This document shows positions 16,169 through 25,060 of a stretch of 60,432 bases of DNA, piece after piece; positions within the stretch are counted from its first letter, which is position 1, and the number at the start of each line of letters is the position of its first letter. The DNA is from Clostridiales bacterium (GTDB lineage: Bacteria; Bacillota; Clostridia; TANB77; CAG-508), in the NCBI GenBank assembly GCA_019419955.1, contig JAHZIB010000006.1, positions 1 through 60,432 of the forward strand. Reading direction: 5' to 3'. The position numbers were made by a program, and so were the translations under genes. The notes below the pieces were generated by a model. It had not been told where the DNA came from and did not search any database. It saw only the letters and a list, made by a program, of their open reading frames with translations.

Positions 16169-17521
16169 ATGACAAAAATGTTTGTGTTACGAATCAACTC
16201 CCTGATGTCATCTCCTGACAGTCCTTTGCGGTTTGGCTCTGACAACGAGGTAGTAATACCTCTTGCAGTTATTGACCAACTTCAAGGATATCGTGGGATG
16301 CCAGAAAAAAAGAAAGTGGCTGACAGTATCTTAAGTTATATAGAAACTTTTGATATTCAGAAACTTTTGCAAGGAGGAGAGAAACAAGCAAACGGAAGTA
16401 TCATGAAAGTTGAAAAAAACTTTCATGACATTAACATCGATATGGAGGGGATAACTGATATCGACAAAAGGGTCTTTCAGGTTTGCTTAGGACTGCAAAA
16501 TAAAAACCCTGATAAGAAAGTAATTCTTGTGTCTAAGAACAAGGCCATAAGAATTAAAGCAAGAGCATTAGGTATTAATGCTGAAGACTTTAGGGATGAT
16601 TTATTCCCTGCTCCGTCTGAACAATATACTGGACGTGTTCAGTTGGAAACAACGTCTGAAGCTATTAATGGTTTTTTCAAGAATAAGTATATGCCTATTT
16701 CGGAGATTATCAATAGTTCTGAAGTTGAATGGGTATGCAACATGTTCACTGAAGTAAGAGCTGTAGATAACCAGCAGTGTTTCATTGGTCGCTATGATGG
16801 TGAGAAAATTGTTCCTTTGGTATTTGGCGCAACAACTTATCCTCAAGGCATTGCTGCCAAGAATGCAGGGCAGAGAATGCTTATGGAATGTTTGCTTATG
16901 AGTTGGGATATTGCTCCTTTAGTAATAGTCAAAGGTGGTGCAGGTACAGGTAAGACTTTTTGTTCACTTGCGACCGCACTTCAAGGTTATGATGATGAGA
17001 AGTTTTCCAGAATTCTTGTAGCAACACCGTCTGAGACAGTTGGAAATGAAAAGTTAGGCTATTTGCCAGGAGATATGAGAGACAAGATTTCTCCTTATCT
17101 TGGTGGTATCAGAGATAATCTTAGCATTTTTATCAATGGAACAGGTAAGCGTGGAGGAAAAAGTGATAATGATGAATTTGAAAATGGTGAATATTACTTT
17201 GAAAAAGGTATTATTCAAGTTCAGCCAATTGGTTTTTTGAGGGGCAGAACTATTGTGAAGTCAATTTTCATCATTGATGAAACTCAAAACATTGACCCTG
17301 GAGACATTAAGTCAATTGTGACAAGAGCTGCTGAAGGTTCTAAGTTTATCTTCTTAGGAGATCCTACCCAAGTGGACAACCCCAAACTCAATGAAAGATA
17401 CAATGGTCTTGTTTATCTGTCTGAGAGGTTTAAAGGTAATCCTTTGTGTTGGCAGATTTCTATGAAAAATGAAGAATCTGTGCGTAGCACGTTAAGTACT
17501 ATCGCAAGCAAAATTCTCTAA
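16169..17521 (+). CDS. PIN-PhoH family ATPase
   Basis: About 450 aa from the ATG at 16169 (SD 8 nt upstream; an in-frame GTG at 16151 overlaps the SD). N-terminal PIN domain (VIPLAVIDQLQG, later KVILVSKNKAIRIKARALGI with acidic residues) and C-terminal PhoH ATPase with Walker A VKGGAGTGKTFCS and Walker B SIFIIDETQNI, then FLGDPTQVD. Such PhoH2-type proteins are RNA-unwinding ribonucleases. Codon use and GC are higher than in its neighbours, and it stands alone between a strong promoter and a strong hairpin. Confidence 0.9.
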   Translation: MTKMFVLRINSLMSSPDSPLRFGSDNEVVIPLAVIDQLQGYRGMPEKKKVADSILSYIETFDIQKLLQGGEKQANGSIMKVEKNFHDINIDMEGITDIDKRVFQVCLGLQNKNPDKKVILVSKNKAIRIKARALGINAEDFRDDLFPAPSEQYTGRVQLETTSEAINGFFKNKYMPISEIINSSEVEWVCNMFTEVRAVDNQQCFIGRYDGEKIVPLVFGATTYPQGIAAKNAGQRMLMECLLMSWDIAPLVIVKGGAGTGKTFCSLATALQGYDDEKFSRILVATPSETVGNEKLGYLPGDMRDKISPYLGGIRDNLSIFINGTGKRGGKSDNDEFENGEYYFEKGIIQVQPIGFLRGRTIVKSIFIIDETQNIDPGDIKSIVTRAAEGSKFIFLGDPTQVDNPKLNERYNGLVYLSERFKGNPLCWQISMKNEESVRSTLSTIASKIL

Positions 17522-17543
17522 TTTGCGTTAGAACACTCACTTT

Positions 17544-17572
17544 CAGGAGGTAGCAATTTTTGCTACCTCCTG
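17544..17572 (+). terminator. Hairpin after PhoH
   Basis: Perfect 12-bp stem CAGGAGGTAGCA/TGCTACCTCCTG around an ATTTT loop. T-run after it is weak. Confidence 0.65.
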
Positions 17573-17639
17573 AATTTAGGGGCTTGATATATTTTTAAAG
17601 TTAATATATAATATCAATATATTCAAAGGAGGGATTTTT

Positions 17640-18569
17640 ATGCCATTAGTAACTACAAAAGATATGTTTGAAAAATCAATGAAAGAAAAATTTGCAATAG
17701 GTGCATTTAATGTAAACAATATGGAGATAATACAAGGAATAGTAGATGCGGCAGCTAGCCAAAGCTCACCAGTTATTTTACAAGCATCTTCAAGCGCAAT
17801 AAAATATGCTAGGATAGGGTATTTGAAAAAAATGATAGAAGCAGCTCTTGATGAGTATGATATACCAATTGCACTACATTTAGACCATGGGCCAGATTTT
17901 GAAACTTGCAAAATGTGTGTTGATAATGGCTTTTCATCGGTAATGATTGATGGCTCAAAATATGATTTTGAAGAAAATATAGCTTTGACAAAAAAAGTAG
18001 TAGAATATGCACATTCTAAGGGAGTAGTGGTTGAAGCTGAACTAGGAAAACTAGCAGGAATTGAGGATGACGTGAATGTTGAAGAATCTGATGCAATGTA
18101 CACAGATCCTGACCAAGCAAAAGAATTTGTAGAAAGAACTGGTTGTGATTCTTTAGCTATTGCAATTGGTACAAGCCATGGTGCATATAAGTTTAAAGGA
18201 GAAGCTAAGTTAAGATTTGATATTTTAGCACAGATTAAAGAAAGAATACCTAACACACCAATTGTGTTACATGGTGCTTCAACAGTTATTCCTGAGCTTG
18301 TAGATATGTGTAACGAGTATGGGGGAGACATACCTGGCGCGAAAGGTGTGCCTGATAAGATGTTACATGAGGCTAGTTTATCAGGTGTATCTAAAATAAA
18401 CGTGGATACAGACTTGAGACTTGCTATGACAGCAGCTATAAGAAAGAGTTTCGCAGAAGAGCCATCAAAATTTGACCCAAGAGCATATTTGAAACCTGCA
18501 AGAGAGTTAATAAGAGAAACTGTAGAACATAAAATAAGAGATGTATTTGGCTCAAGTAACAAGGCTTAA
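17640..18569 (+). CDS. fba: Class II fructose-1,6-bisphosphate aldolase
   Basis: 309 aa. Zinc ligand region ALHLDHGPDFE, active-site YDFEENIALTKKVVEYAHS, EAELGKLAGIEDD, TSHGAYKF, and phosphate-binding VLHGASTVIPE and KINVDTDLRLA all match class II (FbaA/GatY-type) aldolases. It cleaves fructose 1,6-bisphosphate to DHAP and glyceraldehyde 3-phosphate in glycolysis. SD AAAGGAGGG precedes ATG. Monocistronic; its coding sequence has the AT-rich usage of the host chromosome. Confidence 0.95.
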   Translation: MPLVTTKDMFEKSMKEKFAIGAFNVNNMEIIQGIVDAAASQSSPVILQASSSAIKYARIGYLKKMIEAALDEYDIPIALHLDHGPDFETCKMCVDNGFSSVMIDGSKYDFEENIALTKKVVEYAHSKGVVVEAELGKLAGIEDDVNVEESDAMYTDPDQAKEFVERTGCDSLAIAIGTSHGAYKFKGEAKLRFDILAQIKERIPNTPIVLHGASTVIPELVDMCNEYGGDIPGAKGVPDKMLHEASLSGVSKINVDTDLRLAMTAAIRKSFAEEPSKFDPRAYLKPARELIRETVEHKIRDVFGSSNKA

Positions 18570-18632
18570 GCTGAAACAAATGGTGAGAAAGTTTTTTAAT
18601 TTTATAGAATAATTTTATCTTTTTTTATCTTT

Positions 18633-18721
18633 TTGAAAAAATACAAATTATTGATATATAATCTTAAATAGATATGATTATATAATCATATTGAGTTATC
18701 AAGTGAATAATTCGCTTGATT
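18633..18721 (+). promoter_or_regulatory. Promoter with palindromic operator and leader hairpin
   Basis: TTGAAA (18633-18638), 18-bp spacer, TATAAT (18657-18662). A perfect 20-bp palindrome ATATGATTATATAATCATAT covers 18672-18691 at the expected transcription start. A second inverted repeat, TCAAGTGAA/TTCGCTTGA (18700-18720, one G-T pair), follows in the leader. Confidence 0.65.
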
Positions 18722-18761
18722 GAAAATAAAAGCACAATGACAACGAGACTGGAGGTAAATC

Positions 18762-18995
18762 ATGACGAGTTTGAAGAAGAAGGTTGCTGCACTGATGGTA
18801 GCAGCAACTATGGTGTTCTCTATGGGAACGGTTGCAATGGCGGCTTCTGAGCCAGCTATTGCAGGTGGTAATGAAAGCAGTGTGGCTACTGCTGTTGAAA
18901 CGACAAACAATGTCGTTACACGGGCAGGCTATACTAACTTTGCAACACTGAATGGTACATTGGGTGCTGCAAAGTCTAATGGTACTATTATTTAA
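18762..18995 (+). CDS. Small secreted protein
   Basis: 77 aa with a clear signal peptide: KKK n-region, hydrophobic VAALMVAATMVFSMGTVAMA and AMA-A cleavage near residue 29. Mature part of about 48 residues, rich in Ala, Thr, Gly and Asn, no cysteine. SD ACTGGAGG precedes ATG. Higher GC than the flanking genes. It is insulated by a hairpin from the response regulator that follows. Could be a surface or signalling peptide; no family is recognised. Confidence 0.7.
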   Translation: MTSLKKKVAALMVAATMVFSMGTVAMAASEPAIAGGNESSVATAVETTNNVVTRAGYTNFATLNGTLGAAKSNGTII

Positions 18996-19037
18996 CAAGT
19001 TCATTGTGTTTTTATTTATAAAAAGAATTCTATTCTT

Positions 19038-19070
19038 CTTGAGGTATATACTGGTTGTATATACCTCAAG
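19038..19070 (+). terminator. Strong hairpin after the secreted peptide gene
   Basis: Perfect 14-bp stem CTTGAGGTATATAC/GTATATACCTCAAG around TGGTT. It separates the peptide gene from the two-component operon. Confidence 0.75.
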
Positions 19071-19099
19071 TTATTAAAAATAATTATTGGTGGTCAAAA

Positions 19100-19774
19100 A
19101 TGAGGATACTTTATATAGAAGATAACGAAATAATTGCAGGCGAAATAAAAAAATACTTAAAGAAGGAAAACATTGATACTGACATAGCAACAACTATACG
19201 TGAGGCTGGAAGATTAATGTATGCTAACTTATATAGTTTAATACTATTAGATATTATGTTACCCGACGGAGATGGTATAGAGTTTTATTGCTACACAAAA
19301 CAAAAATACAATGTTCCAACAATATTCCTGACGGCCAAGAGTTCGGAGGATGACATTGTAAGGGGCATAGACCTAGGAGCAGATGATTATATTGTGAAAC
19401 CGTTTAGCATGAGAGAATTGGCTTCAAGAATAAAAAATGCTATAAAAAGAAAAAATGGGTCAGAAGTTATTGTTATAAAAAACATTTTGTTTGATGGGCA
19501 AAATAATGTTATTTTGAAGAATGGAGAGCCTGTAGATTTAACTGCATTAGAATATAAAATATTAACAATCTTATTTGAGAACATAAATAAGATTGTTACA
19601 AGAGAATACTTATTGGAAAGAATATGGGATATATCGCGTAATTTTGTGAATGATAATACATTAACAGTATATATAAAAAGACTCAGAGAAAAGATAGAAG
19701 ACGACCCTAATAGTTCTAAAATAATAAAGACAGTAAGGGGGATGGGCTACAAAATTGAAAAAGATAAGTATTAA
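19100..19774 (+). CDS. OmpR-family response regulator
   Basis: 224 aa from the ATG at 19100 (a longer frame from 19055 would start inside the preceding terminator hairpin). Receiver domain: YIEDNE acidic pocket, LILLDIMLPDGDG with phospho-acceptor Asp about residue 51, IFLTAKS and YIVKPF with conserved Thr and Lys. C-terminal winged helix: LTALEYKILTIL, NTLTVYIKRLREKI and TVRGMGYKI. It overlaps the kinase gene by 20 nt. Probable target: the repeat-bearing promoter at 20901-20932. Confidence 0.93.
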   Translation: MRILYIEDNEIIAGEIKKYLKKENIDTDIATTIREAGRLMYANLYSLILLDIMLPDGDGIEFYCYTKQKYNVPTIFLTAKSSEDDIVRGIDLGADDYIVKPFSMRELASRIKNAIKRKNGSEVIVIKNILFDGQNNVILKNGEPVDLTALEYKILTILFENINKIVTREYLLERIWDISRNFVNDNTLTVYIKRLREKIEDDPNSSKIIKTVRGMGYKIEKDKY

Positions 19775-20864
19775 AAAGAATAATGCGGAAACATATGTTA
19801 TTATTATAGTTTCTATAATAATCTGCATAAGCATTATACTAATATTTAATTATATAAACAAAAATAATATTGAAGGTATATTTAGCAAGTATGAATTGAA
19901 TATTAATGATACTATTGCGTTGTATGAGATTGAAAAAGAAATAAAAACCTATATAATAATATCAGTTTTAAGTGTTTTAGTATTGACAGTGATAGTTATT
20001 GCAATAAATTACATATTGGCAAATAGTAGCAAAAAGAGAATAGACAATACATTGTTAAATATTGAAAACATTATTAATAATAACTATAAACTAGAATTTG
20101 GGCAGATGCCAGATGACAACTTTGGAATGTTCCAAAATCAGATATATCAGATAGTAGATAAGCTACAGGAATATTCGAATTCAATTAGAGAGGATAGGGA
20201 GGAACTTTCAAAATATTTAGAGGATATTTCTCACCAGATTCGTACGCCTTTAATGGCTATGACTGTAATGACTGATAATATGGTTGCCGATGGATCGTAT
20301 TTAGATAAAGACACAAGAGAGTATGCGCAAAGTATATCTAAGCAGTTAAGCCAAATTAATTGGATGGTTGACAATTTACTGAAAATGGCTAGTTTAGATA
20401 CGAAATCTGTAGTTTTGAGAAAAGAAGAAATAGAGGTAGGTAAACTTTTTAAAGAAGTCATAAAGAATATAGAAATTCTTTTAGAACTAAATGAACAGGA
20501 AGTTGTTATTGAAGGAAAAAAAGAACTGACTTTTATTGGAGATTTCAAGTGGAATGTTGAAGCCTTTACTAATATTATTAAAAATTCCGCCGAACATTCA
20601 AAAAAAGGCGAAAAAATATATATAAAATTTAGTGAAAACGCATTATATATGGAAATAGTTATTGAAGATAGAGGAAGTGGCATTTCTGAAAAAGATTTAC
20701 CACATATATTTGATAGATTTTATAAAGGTGAGAATTCGAGCAGTAATAGTTTTGGTATAGGTCTTTCATTAGCTAAGGAGATTATAAAATATCAAAAAGG
20801 GGAGATAGCAGTTAAGAGTGAGATTAGCAAAGGAACAAAATTTGTTATAAAATTTTTTAAGTAG
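19755..20864 (+). CDS. Sensor histidine kinase with short extracellular loop
   Basis: 369 aa from TTG. Two membrane segments (about 12-30 and 60-82) enclose about 30 residues, too short for a ligand domain, as in intramembrane-sensing kinases that monitor an ABC transporter. DHp box DISHQIRTPLMAM with the phospho-His, then N box NIIKNSAEHS, G1 IEDRGSGI, F box FDRFYKG and G2 GIGLSLAKEII. Overlap with the regulator indicates coupled translation. The adjacent transporter makes antimicrobial-peptide sensing plausible (inference). Confidence 0.93.
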   Translation: MKKISIKKNNAETYVIIIVSIIICISIILIFNYINKNNIEGIFSKYELNINDTIALYEIEKEIKTYIIISVLSVLVLTVIVIAINYILANSSKKRIDNTLLNIENIINNNYKLEFGQMPDDNFGMFQNQIYQIVDKLQEYSNSIREDREELSKYLEDISHQIRTPLMAMTVMTDNMVADGSYLDKDTREYAQSISKQLSQINWMVDNLLKMASLDTKSVVLRKEEIEVGKLFKEVIKNIEILLELNEQEVVIEGKKELTFIGDFKWNVEAFTNIIKNSAEHSKKGEKIYIKFSENALYMEIVIEDRGSGISEKDLPHIFDRFYKGENSSSNSFGIGLSLAKEIIKYQKGEIAVKSEISKGTKFVIKFFK

Positions 20865-20897
20865 AGAAAAAGCTAAAAATGTCTAACTTTTTCTCTA
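20862..20897 (+). terminator. Hairpin after the kinase gene
   Basis: TAGAGAAAAAG (20862-20872, includes the kinase stop) pairs with CTTTTTCTCTA (20887-20897). It may attenuate read-through into the transporter genes. Confidence 0.5.
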
Positions 20898-20900
20898 TTT

Positions 20901-20932
20901 GTCACTTTAGAGTCACTTTTATAGGATATAAT
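20901..20932 (+). promoter_or_regulatory. Likely response-regulator-controlled promoter of the ABC transporter
   Basis: GTCACTTT occurs twice at an 11-bp period (20901-20908 and 20912-20919), just upstream of TATAAT (20927-20932). No good -35 hexamer is present; the repeats take its place. Tandem sites on one helix face at a -35-less promoter are typical of OmpR-family activators. Confidence 0.6.
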
Positions 20933-20956
20933 ACAAAAAATGAAAGGGAAAGATAT

Positions 20957-21637
20957 ATGGAAATTTTAAGAGTAGAACATTTAACAAAAACTTATGGAGA
21001 AAGAGAAATTAAAACTGAGGCATTAAATGATGTATCGTTTTCTGTCCAGAAGGGAGAGTTTGTTGCAATTATCGGAAGTAGTGGAAGTGGAAAGTCGACA
21101 TTACTGCACCTGATTGCTGGAATTGATAATCCAACAAGTGGCAAAATTTTTATTGGAGAGAATGATTTATCTACATTTGATAGTAATAACATAACAATTT
21201 TTAGAAGAAGACAAATTGGCCTAATATATCAATTTTATAACTTAATTCCTATATTAACAGTAAAAGAAAATATCGAATTACCAATTTTGCTTGATAATAA
21301 AAAAGTAGGAGAGAATAAGTTAGATGAAATTATAAAATTATTAAAATTAGAAAACAAGGTAAATAGCTTACCAAATCAATTGTCAGGTGGCCAGCAGCAA
21401 AGAGTTGCAATAGGTAGAGCTATTATAACAAATCCGTCTATTATATTGGCAGATGAACCAACTGGAAATTTGGATACAAAAAATTCAAAAGAGATTATAG
21501 ACTACTTAAAATATTCTAATAAAAAATATGCACAAACAATAATTTTAGTAACACATGATGAAAACATTGCGTTACAGGCTGACAGAATAATTAAAATAGA
21601 AGATGGAAGAATAGTCTTTGACAGGAAAAATGGTTAA
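20957..21637 (+). CDS. ABC transporter ATP-binding protein
   Basis: 226 aa from the ATG at 20957 (SD GAAAGGGAAAG; the longer frame from 20879 begins within the terminator). Walker A GSSGSGKST, Q-loop FYNLIPILTV, signature LSGGQQQRVAIGRA, Walker B IILADEPTGNLD and H-loop THDENIA. It is of the MacB/LolD/BceA class that pairs with FtsX-type permeases. Permease gene starts 12 nt later. Confidence 0.95.
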   Translation: MEILRVEHLTKTYGEREIKTEALNDVSFSVQKGEFVAIIGSSGSGKSTLLHLIAGIDNPTSGKIFIGENDLSTFDSNNITIFRRRQIGLIYQFYNLIPILTVKENIELPILLDNKKVGENKLDEIIKLLKLENKVNSLPNQLSGGQQQRVAIGRAIITNPSIILADEPTGNLDTKNSKEIIDYLKYSNKKYAQTIILVTHDENIALQADRIIKIEDGRIVFDRKNG

Positions 21638-21649
21638 AAGGGGAAAATA

Positions 21650-24220
21650 ATGGTAGTTAGCTTTAAATTAGCATTAAAATATTTGAAAAAAAATAAAAAG
21701 AGAAGTATAGGTGCAATAATTACAATTACTATAGCGACGATGTTGCTTATTTCTGTTGTTAGTGTATTTAATGTTTATCAAAATTACATGATAGAAGTGG
21801 AAAGAAGCAAGGAAAACTGGGAAACAAGGTTTAATAACATTTCATATGAGAAATTATATGGTTTTGAAGAAAATTCAGATATAAAAGATATATCAATAGT
21901 TCAAAACCTTGGAACTATTCTACTAGAGAACGATAAAAGTAATGTAACACAGTATGTAGACCTCAAAGCATATGAGCAAAATGCTTTTAAGAATTTAGAT
22001 GTGAAGTTAATAGAGGGACGACTTCCTTCAAAGTATGGCGAGATTGTTGTAAGTAAAAATTTTATAGGCGATGTGGAGAATATAAAGTTAAATGACAAGA
22101 GCTATAAAATAGTAGGAGTGATTGAACCTACAAAATACGAGAATATAAGCTTTGACGATATAACAATAAGTGCGATTACATATTTAGATAAAGAAAAATT
22201 GAAGAAAGACTCAAGTGTTGATGTTTATGTGAATTTTTACAACAATAAAAATGTATATGAAGTTTCAAAAGAAATAGCAACTGTATTAAAATTATATCCT
22301 GGGGACGAAGTGGCAAATGAAAGTATACAATTTAACACAGAGCTATTACATTATTATTCAGTATGGGATATGAACAGTGAGGAAGACAAAATTATCATAA
22401 CTGTAATGAGTTTACTTATTGTATTAATTGTTTCGATTTCAATAGCATTGGTTTTTTCAATTTTTAATATTTCAATGAGAGAGAGAAACAAAGAATTTGC
22501 TATACTTAACTCCATAGGTGCTACAAGAAAACAAATACTAAAAATGATTTTGTGTGAAGCGGGTATAATACTTGTTATTTCATTATTAATAGCAATAATA
22601 TTAACAACATTGTTAATATTATTAACTTCAAACTATTTTGACAGCCTGTTGTCAAGGATGGACATTTACCTTGCTGACGCCTATAATAATATTATTTCGG
22701 CTACTTGTCTTGCCGTGCCAGTTATACTAATAGCTATAGCGACATTTATTGGAACAATTATTCCAGTAATGAAAATAAAGAATATGTCTGTTATCGAAGT
22801 AATAAAAGGAAATAGTACTACAAAAAAGAGAATAAATATATCAAGCAAAAGCGGAGAAAGTATAGAAAAGATTTTGACTAGAAGAAATAAGAAGTTAAAC
22901 CCATATAGGCATAAAATAATTATTTTTAGTTTTACAATAAGTATTTTCCTACTTTTACTGACGCAAGGGTACTCTAAAAATATTAATATTGTTTTAGATA
23001 ATAAATATATATGCAATTATACAGTAAGTGTACCTAGTGAATATGCTGAAGAAATAAAACAGGAATTTATAGGGACTAATACTGTGCAAGCATTTTATAG
23101 TTATGTTTACGATAGATTGTACACTCAACTAGAAGATGAAGACATAAATGTCTCACTAAAACAAGCTATTACAAAATGTTCAGAATTAGAAGAACAAATT
23201 TTCTATACTTCAACGGCGAATGAATTAGATTGTAATATTTATGCCGTAAGTGATAATGAACTCGAAACATATTTAAAAAAAATTGGAATTAAAGAATTAA
23301 AAGACAATGAATGTATATTAATTAATTATTCGAATGCAAAGACAGATTATTATGATGGAGTATACATGACAAATTATGCAGAAGGTGACAATATAGAAGT
23401 ATATTTAAAAAGCAAAAGTGATGGGGCATTTGAGCTGAACTCAATGAATGACTTAAAGAAATTCGATGATATTGACATCATAGAGTATGGAGACAATCAA
23501 AGAAAGATAAAATTAAACATTGCAAAAGTTGTAAGCGAATTGCCAAGTGCAATTAAGCCCAATACTCCTGAAATTCCAAACCTTTGCATTGTTGTCAAGG
23601 AAAGTTCTTTAAATAATGTGGAAAAATTTTTAATTGGACAGTTCATGAATGAGGATGAGGAAAGAAATTATCAGAATTTACAAACTACAATAGATGTTTA
23701 TGCTGAAAACAGAGAACTCTTAGACGAAGCTATTGAAAAAATCAAAATTGTACACAATGTTGAAGACTTAACATGGGTATATCTAGAACCTGAGTATGAC
23801 ATAGAAAAAATAGAAATAACAAAAGTTTTTTTAGGCATACTAACTATATTAATATTTACAATCACATTAATTAATATAATAAATATAATTATTAGTGATA
23901 TAGCAATTAGAAAGCAGTATTTTTCTATTTTAATTTCTATAGGTATGATAAAAAAACAGTTGGCCAAAATAATACTTAGCGAATATATGAAATATTTTAT
24001 TATTTCATTATTATTAGGAACAATATCCAGCTTGACAGTTACGTATTGGTTCTATAAGCATATATATAATAACGAGTTATATTTATTTAAAATACCTTTT
24101 GAGGGGGTGGTTACTGTTGTTATTATTTTTATAGTTATTTTAATGGTGATTAGAAATTGTATTTACAAGAATACTAAGAAAAACAGCATCATAGATGACA
24201 TAAGAAATGAGAGGTATTGA
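21650..24220 (+). CDS. FtsX-like ABC transporter permease
   Basis: 856 aa with two FtsX domains. TM1 about 20-45, a first extracellular domain to about 245, then three TM segments (about 245-385, with the conserved FAILNSIGATRKQI loop). A fifth TM is near 425-445, a second extracellular domain follows to about 720, and three last TM segments end at about 845 (RKQYFSILISIGMIKKQL loop). This is the layout of peptide/lipid-exporting or resistance permeases. Works with the ATPase at 20957 and is probably induced by the two-component pair. Confidence 0.9.
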   Translation: MVVSFKLALKYLKKNKKRSIGAIITITIATMLLISVVSVFNVYQNYMIEVERSKENWETRFNNISYEKLYGFEENSDIKDISIVQNLGTILLENDKSNVTQYVDLKAYEQNAFKNLDVKLIEGRLPSKYGEIVVSKNFIGDVENIKLNDKSYKIVGVIEPTKYENISFDDITISAITYLDKEKLKKDSSVDVYVNFYNNKNVYEVSKEIATVLKLYPGDEVANESIQFNTELLHYYSVWDMNSEEDKIIITVMSLLIVLIVSISIALVFSIFNISMRERNKEFAILNSIGATRKQILKMILCEAGIILVISLLIAIILTTLLILLTSNYFDSLLSRMDIYLADAYNNIISATCLAVPVILIAIATFIGTIIPVMKIKNMSVIEVIKGNSTTKKRINISSKSGESIEKILTRRNKKLNPYRHKIIIFSFTISIFLLLLTQGYSKNINIVLDNKYICNYTVSVPSEYAEEIKQEFIGTNTVQAFYSYVYDRLYTQLEDEDINVSLKQAITKCSELEEQIFYTSTANELDCNIYAVSDNELETYLKKIGIKELKDNECILINYSNAKTDYYDGVYMTNYAEGDNIEVYLKSKSDGAFELNSMNDLKKFDDIDIIEYGDNQRKIKLNIAKVVSELPSAIKPNTPEIPNLCIVVKESSLNNVEKFLIGQFMNEDEERNYQNLQTTIDVYAENRELLDEAIEKIKIVHNVEDLTWVYLEPEYDIEKIEITKVFLGILTILIFTITLINIINIIISDIAIRKQYFSILISIGMIKKQLAKIILSEYMKYFIISLLLGTISSLTVTYWFYKHIYNNELYLFKIPFEGVVTVVIIFIVILMVIRNCIYKNTKKNSIIDDIRNERY

Positions 24221-24221
24221 A

Positions 24222-24578
24222 ATGATAAAATATTTAGATGAAATTAGAGAAATAATAATAAATGAATTAGTATATTTAGGATATGATTTATCACTATTTG
24301 GAACACGTTATTTATTGGAAGGTCTTTATATAATAATTAACAAAGATTTAATTGACAGCATAAACTTGAAAAGTGAAATATATCCCATAATAGCCAAGAA
24401 GTATAATACAACAGAAAATAATATAAAATGTAGTATTAATTATGCAAATACCATCATGTATTGGCATTGTTCAAAGAGTAAATTTGAGAGTTATTTTAAA
24501 GTTTTTGATAATACAAGACCATCTACAAAAAAGATACTATATTCAATTATAAGTAATGTTGAAAAGAAAATTGCTTAA
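24222..24578 (+). CDS. Stand-alone Spo0A C-terminal-type DNA-binding protein
   Basis: About 118 aa from the ATG at 24222, one nucleotide after the permease stop (an earlier in-frame ATG at 24207 would overlap the permease by 14 nt). The whole protein aligns by eye with the Spo0A effector domain: INELVYLGYDLSLFGTRYLL, then SEIYPIIAKKYNTTENNIKC (the Spo0A YPxIAKKY helix), and RPSTKKILYSIIS. There is no receiver domain. It is translationally linked to the transporter operon, so it may link it to sporulation-type promoters or act as a competitor of Spo0A (inference). Confidence 0.75.
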   Translation: MIKYLDEIREIIINELVYLGYDLSLFGTRYLLEGLYIIINKDLIDSINLKSEIYPIIAKKYNTTENNIKCSINYANTIMYWHCSKSKFESYFKVFDNTRPSTKKILYSIISNVEKKIA

Positions 24579-24628
24579 TTGACATCGTTTATGTAAAGTG
24601 ATATAATTCTAATTAAGCTCATATGAGC
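24579..24628 (+). promoter_or_regulatory. Consensus promoter with leader palindrome
   Basis: Perfect TTGACA (24579-24584), 17-bp spacer, perfect TATAAT (24602-24607). GCTCATATGAGC, a 12-bp palindrome, lies at 24617-24628 in the leader. Confidence 0.75.
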
Positions 24629-24651
24629 AATTATATTTTGGAGGTTTATAT

Positions 24652-25011
24652 ATGTCACGGAAATTAGTACAAAAATGCAATGACCTTTATGGTGCTGAAT
24701 TGCATACATTAGAAGAACAGATTAAATGTGGTAAGCATAGTTACAAGGATGCTTTTGCTGAATTTAGATTTATGCTTTTTAAAGAAATAGCCCAAGAGGA
24801 ACTGGGCGCAAAATGCGAGAGAATCTTTGTGTCATTTGATGATTTTGACAAAATAATCTATGCTTCCATAAGTATGGGAGAGGAGTTTTGGTTTAGTCAT
24901 CTGACATATGAAATTCAGAGGCAAGGCATTAATCTGGACACAGAGTATGTGATTTTCAAAGTGGAGACCGATGGAACAGGCATTTTTGTGAAGGCTGTGA
25001 ATAAACCGTAA
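24652..25011 (+). CDS. Unrecognised orphan protein
   Basis: 119 aa, no signal peptide or membrane segment. An amphipathic helical N-terminal half (KCNDLYGAELHTLEEQIKCG) and a strand-rich C-terminal half (ERIFVSFDDFDKIIYASISM; VIFKVETDGTGIFVKAV). TTTGGAGG precedes ATG. Codons are noticeably richer in G and C than those of the adjacent permease and smpB. It is monocistronic between a consensus promoter and a strong hairpin. Family unknown to me. Confidence 0.65.
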   Translation: MSRKLVQKCNDLYGAELHTLEEQIKCGKHSYKDAFAEFRFMLFKEIAQEELGAKCERIFVSFDDFDKIIYASISMGEEFWFSHLTYEIQRQGINLDTEYVIFKVETDGTGIFVKAVNKP

Positions 25012-25016
25012 TTAAA

Positions 25017-25060
25017 GTAAAAACAAGGAGGCTCGTGTAATCACACCTTCTTGTTTTTAC
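25017..25060. terminator. Shared convergent terminator
   Basis: GTAAAAACAAG (25017-25027) pairs with CTTGTTTTTAC (25050-25060), extended by G-T, A-T and G-C pairs. The right arm is coding sequence for the last residues of SmpB on the opposite strand. Confidence 0.7.
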
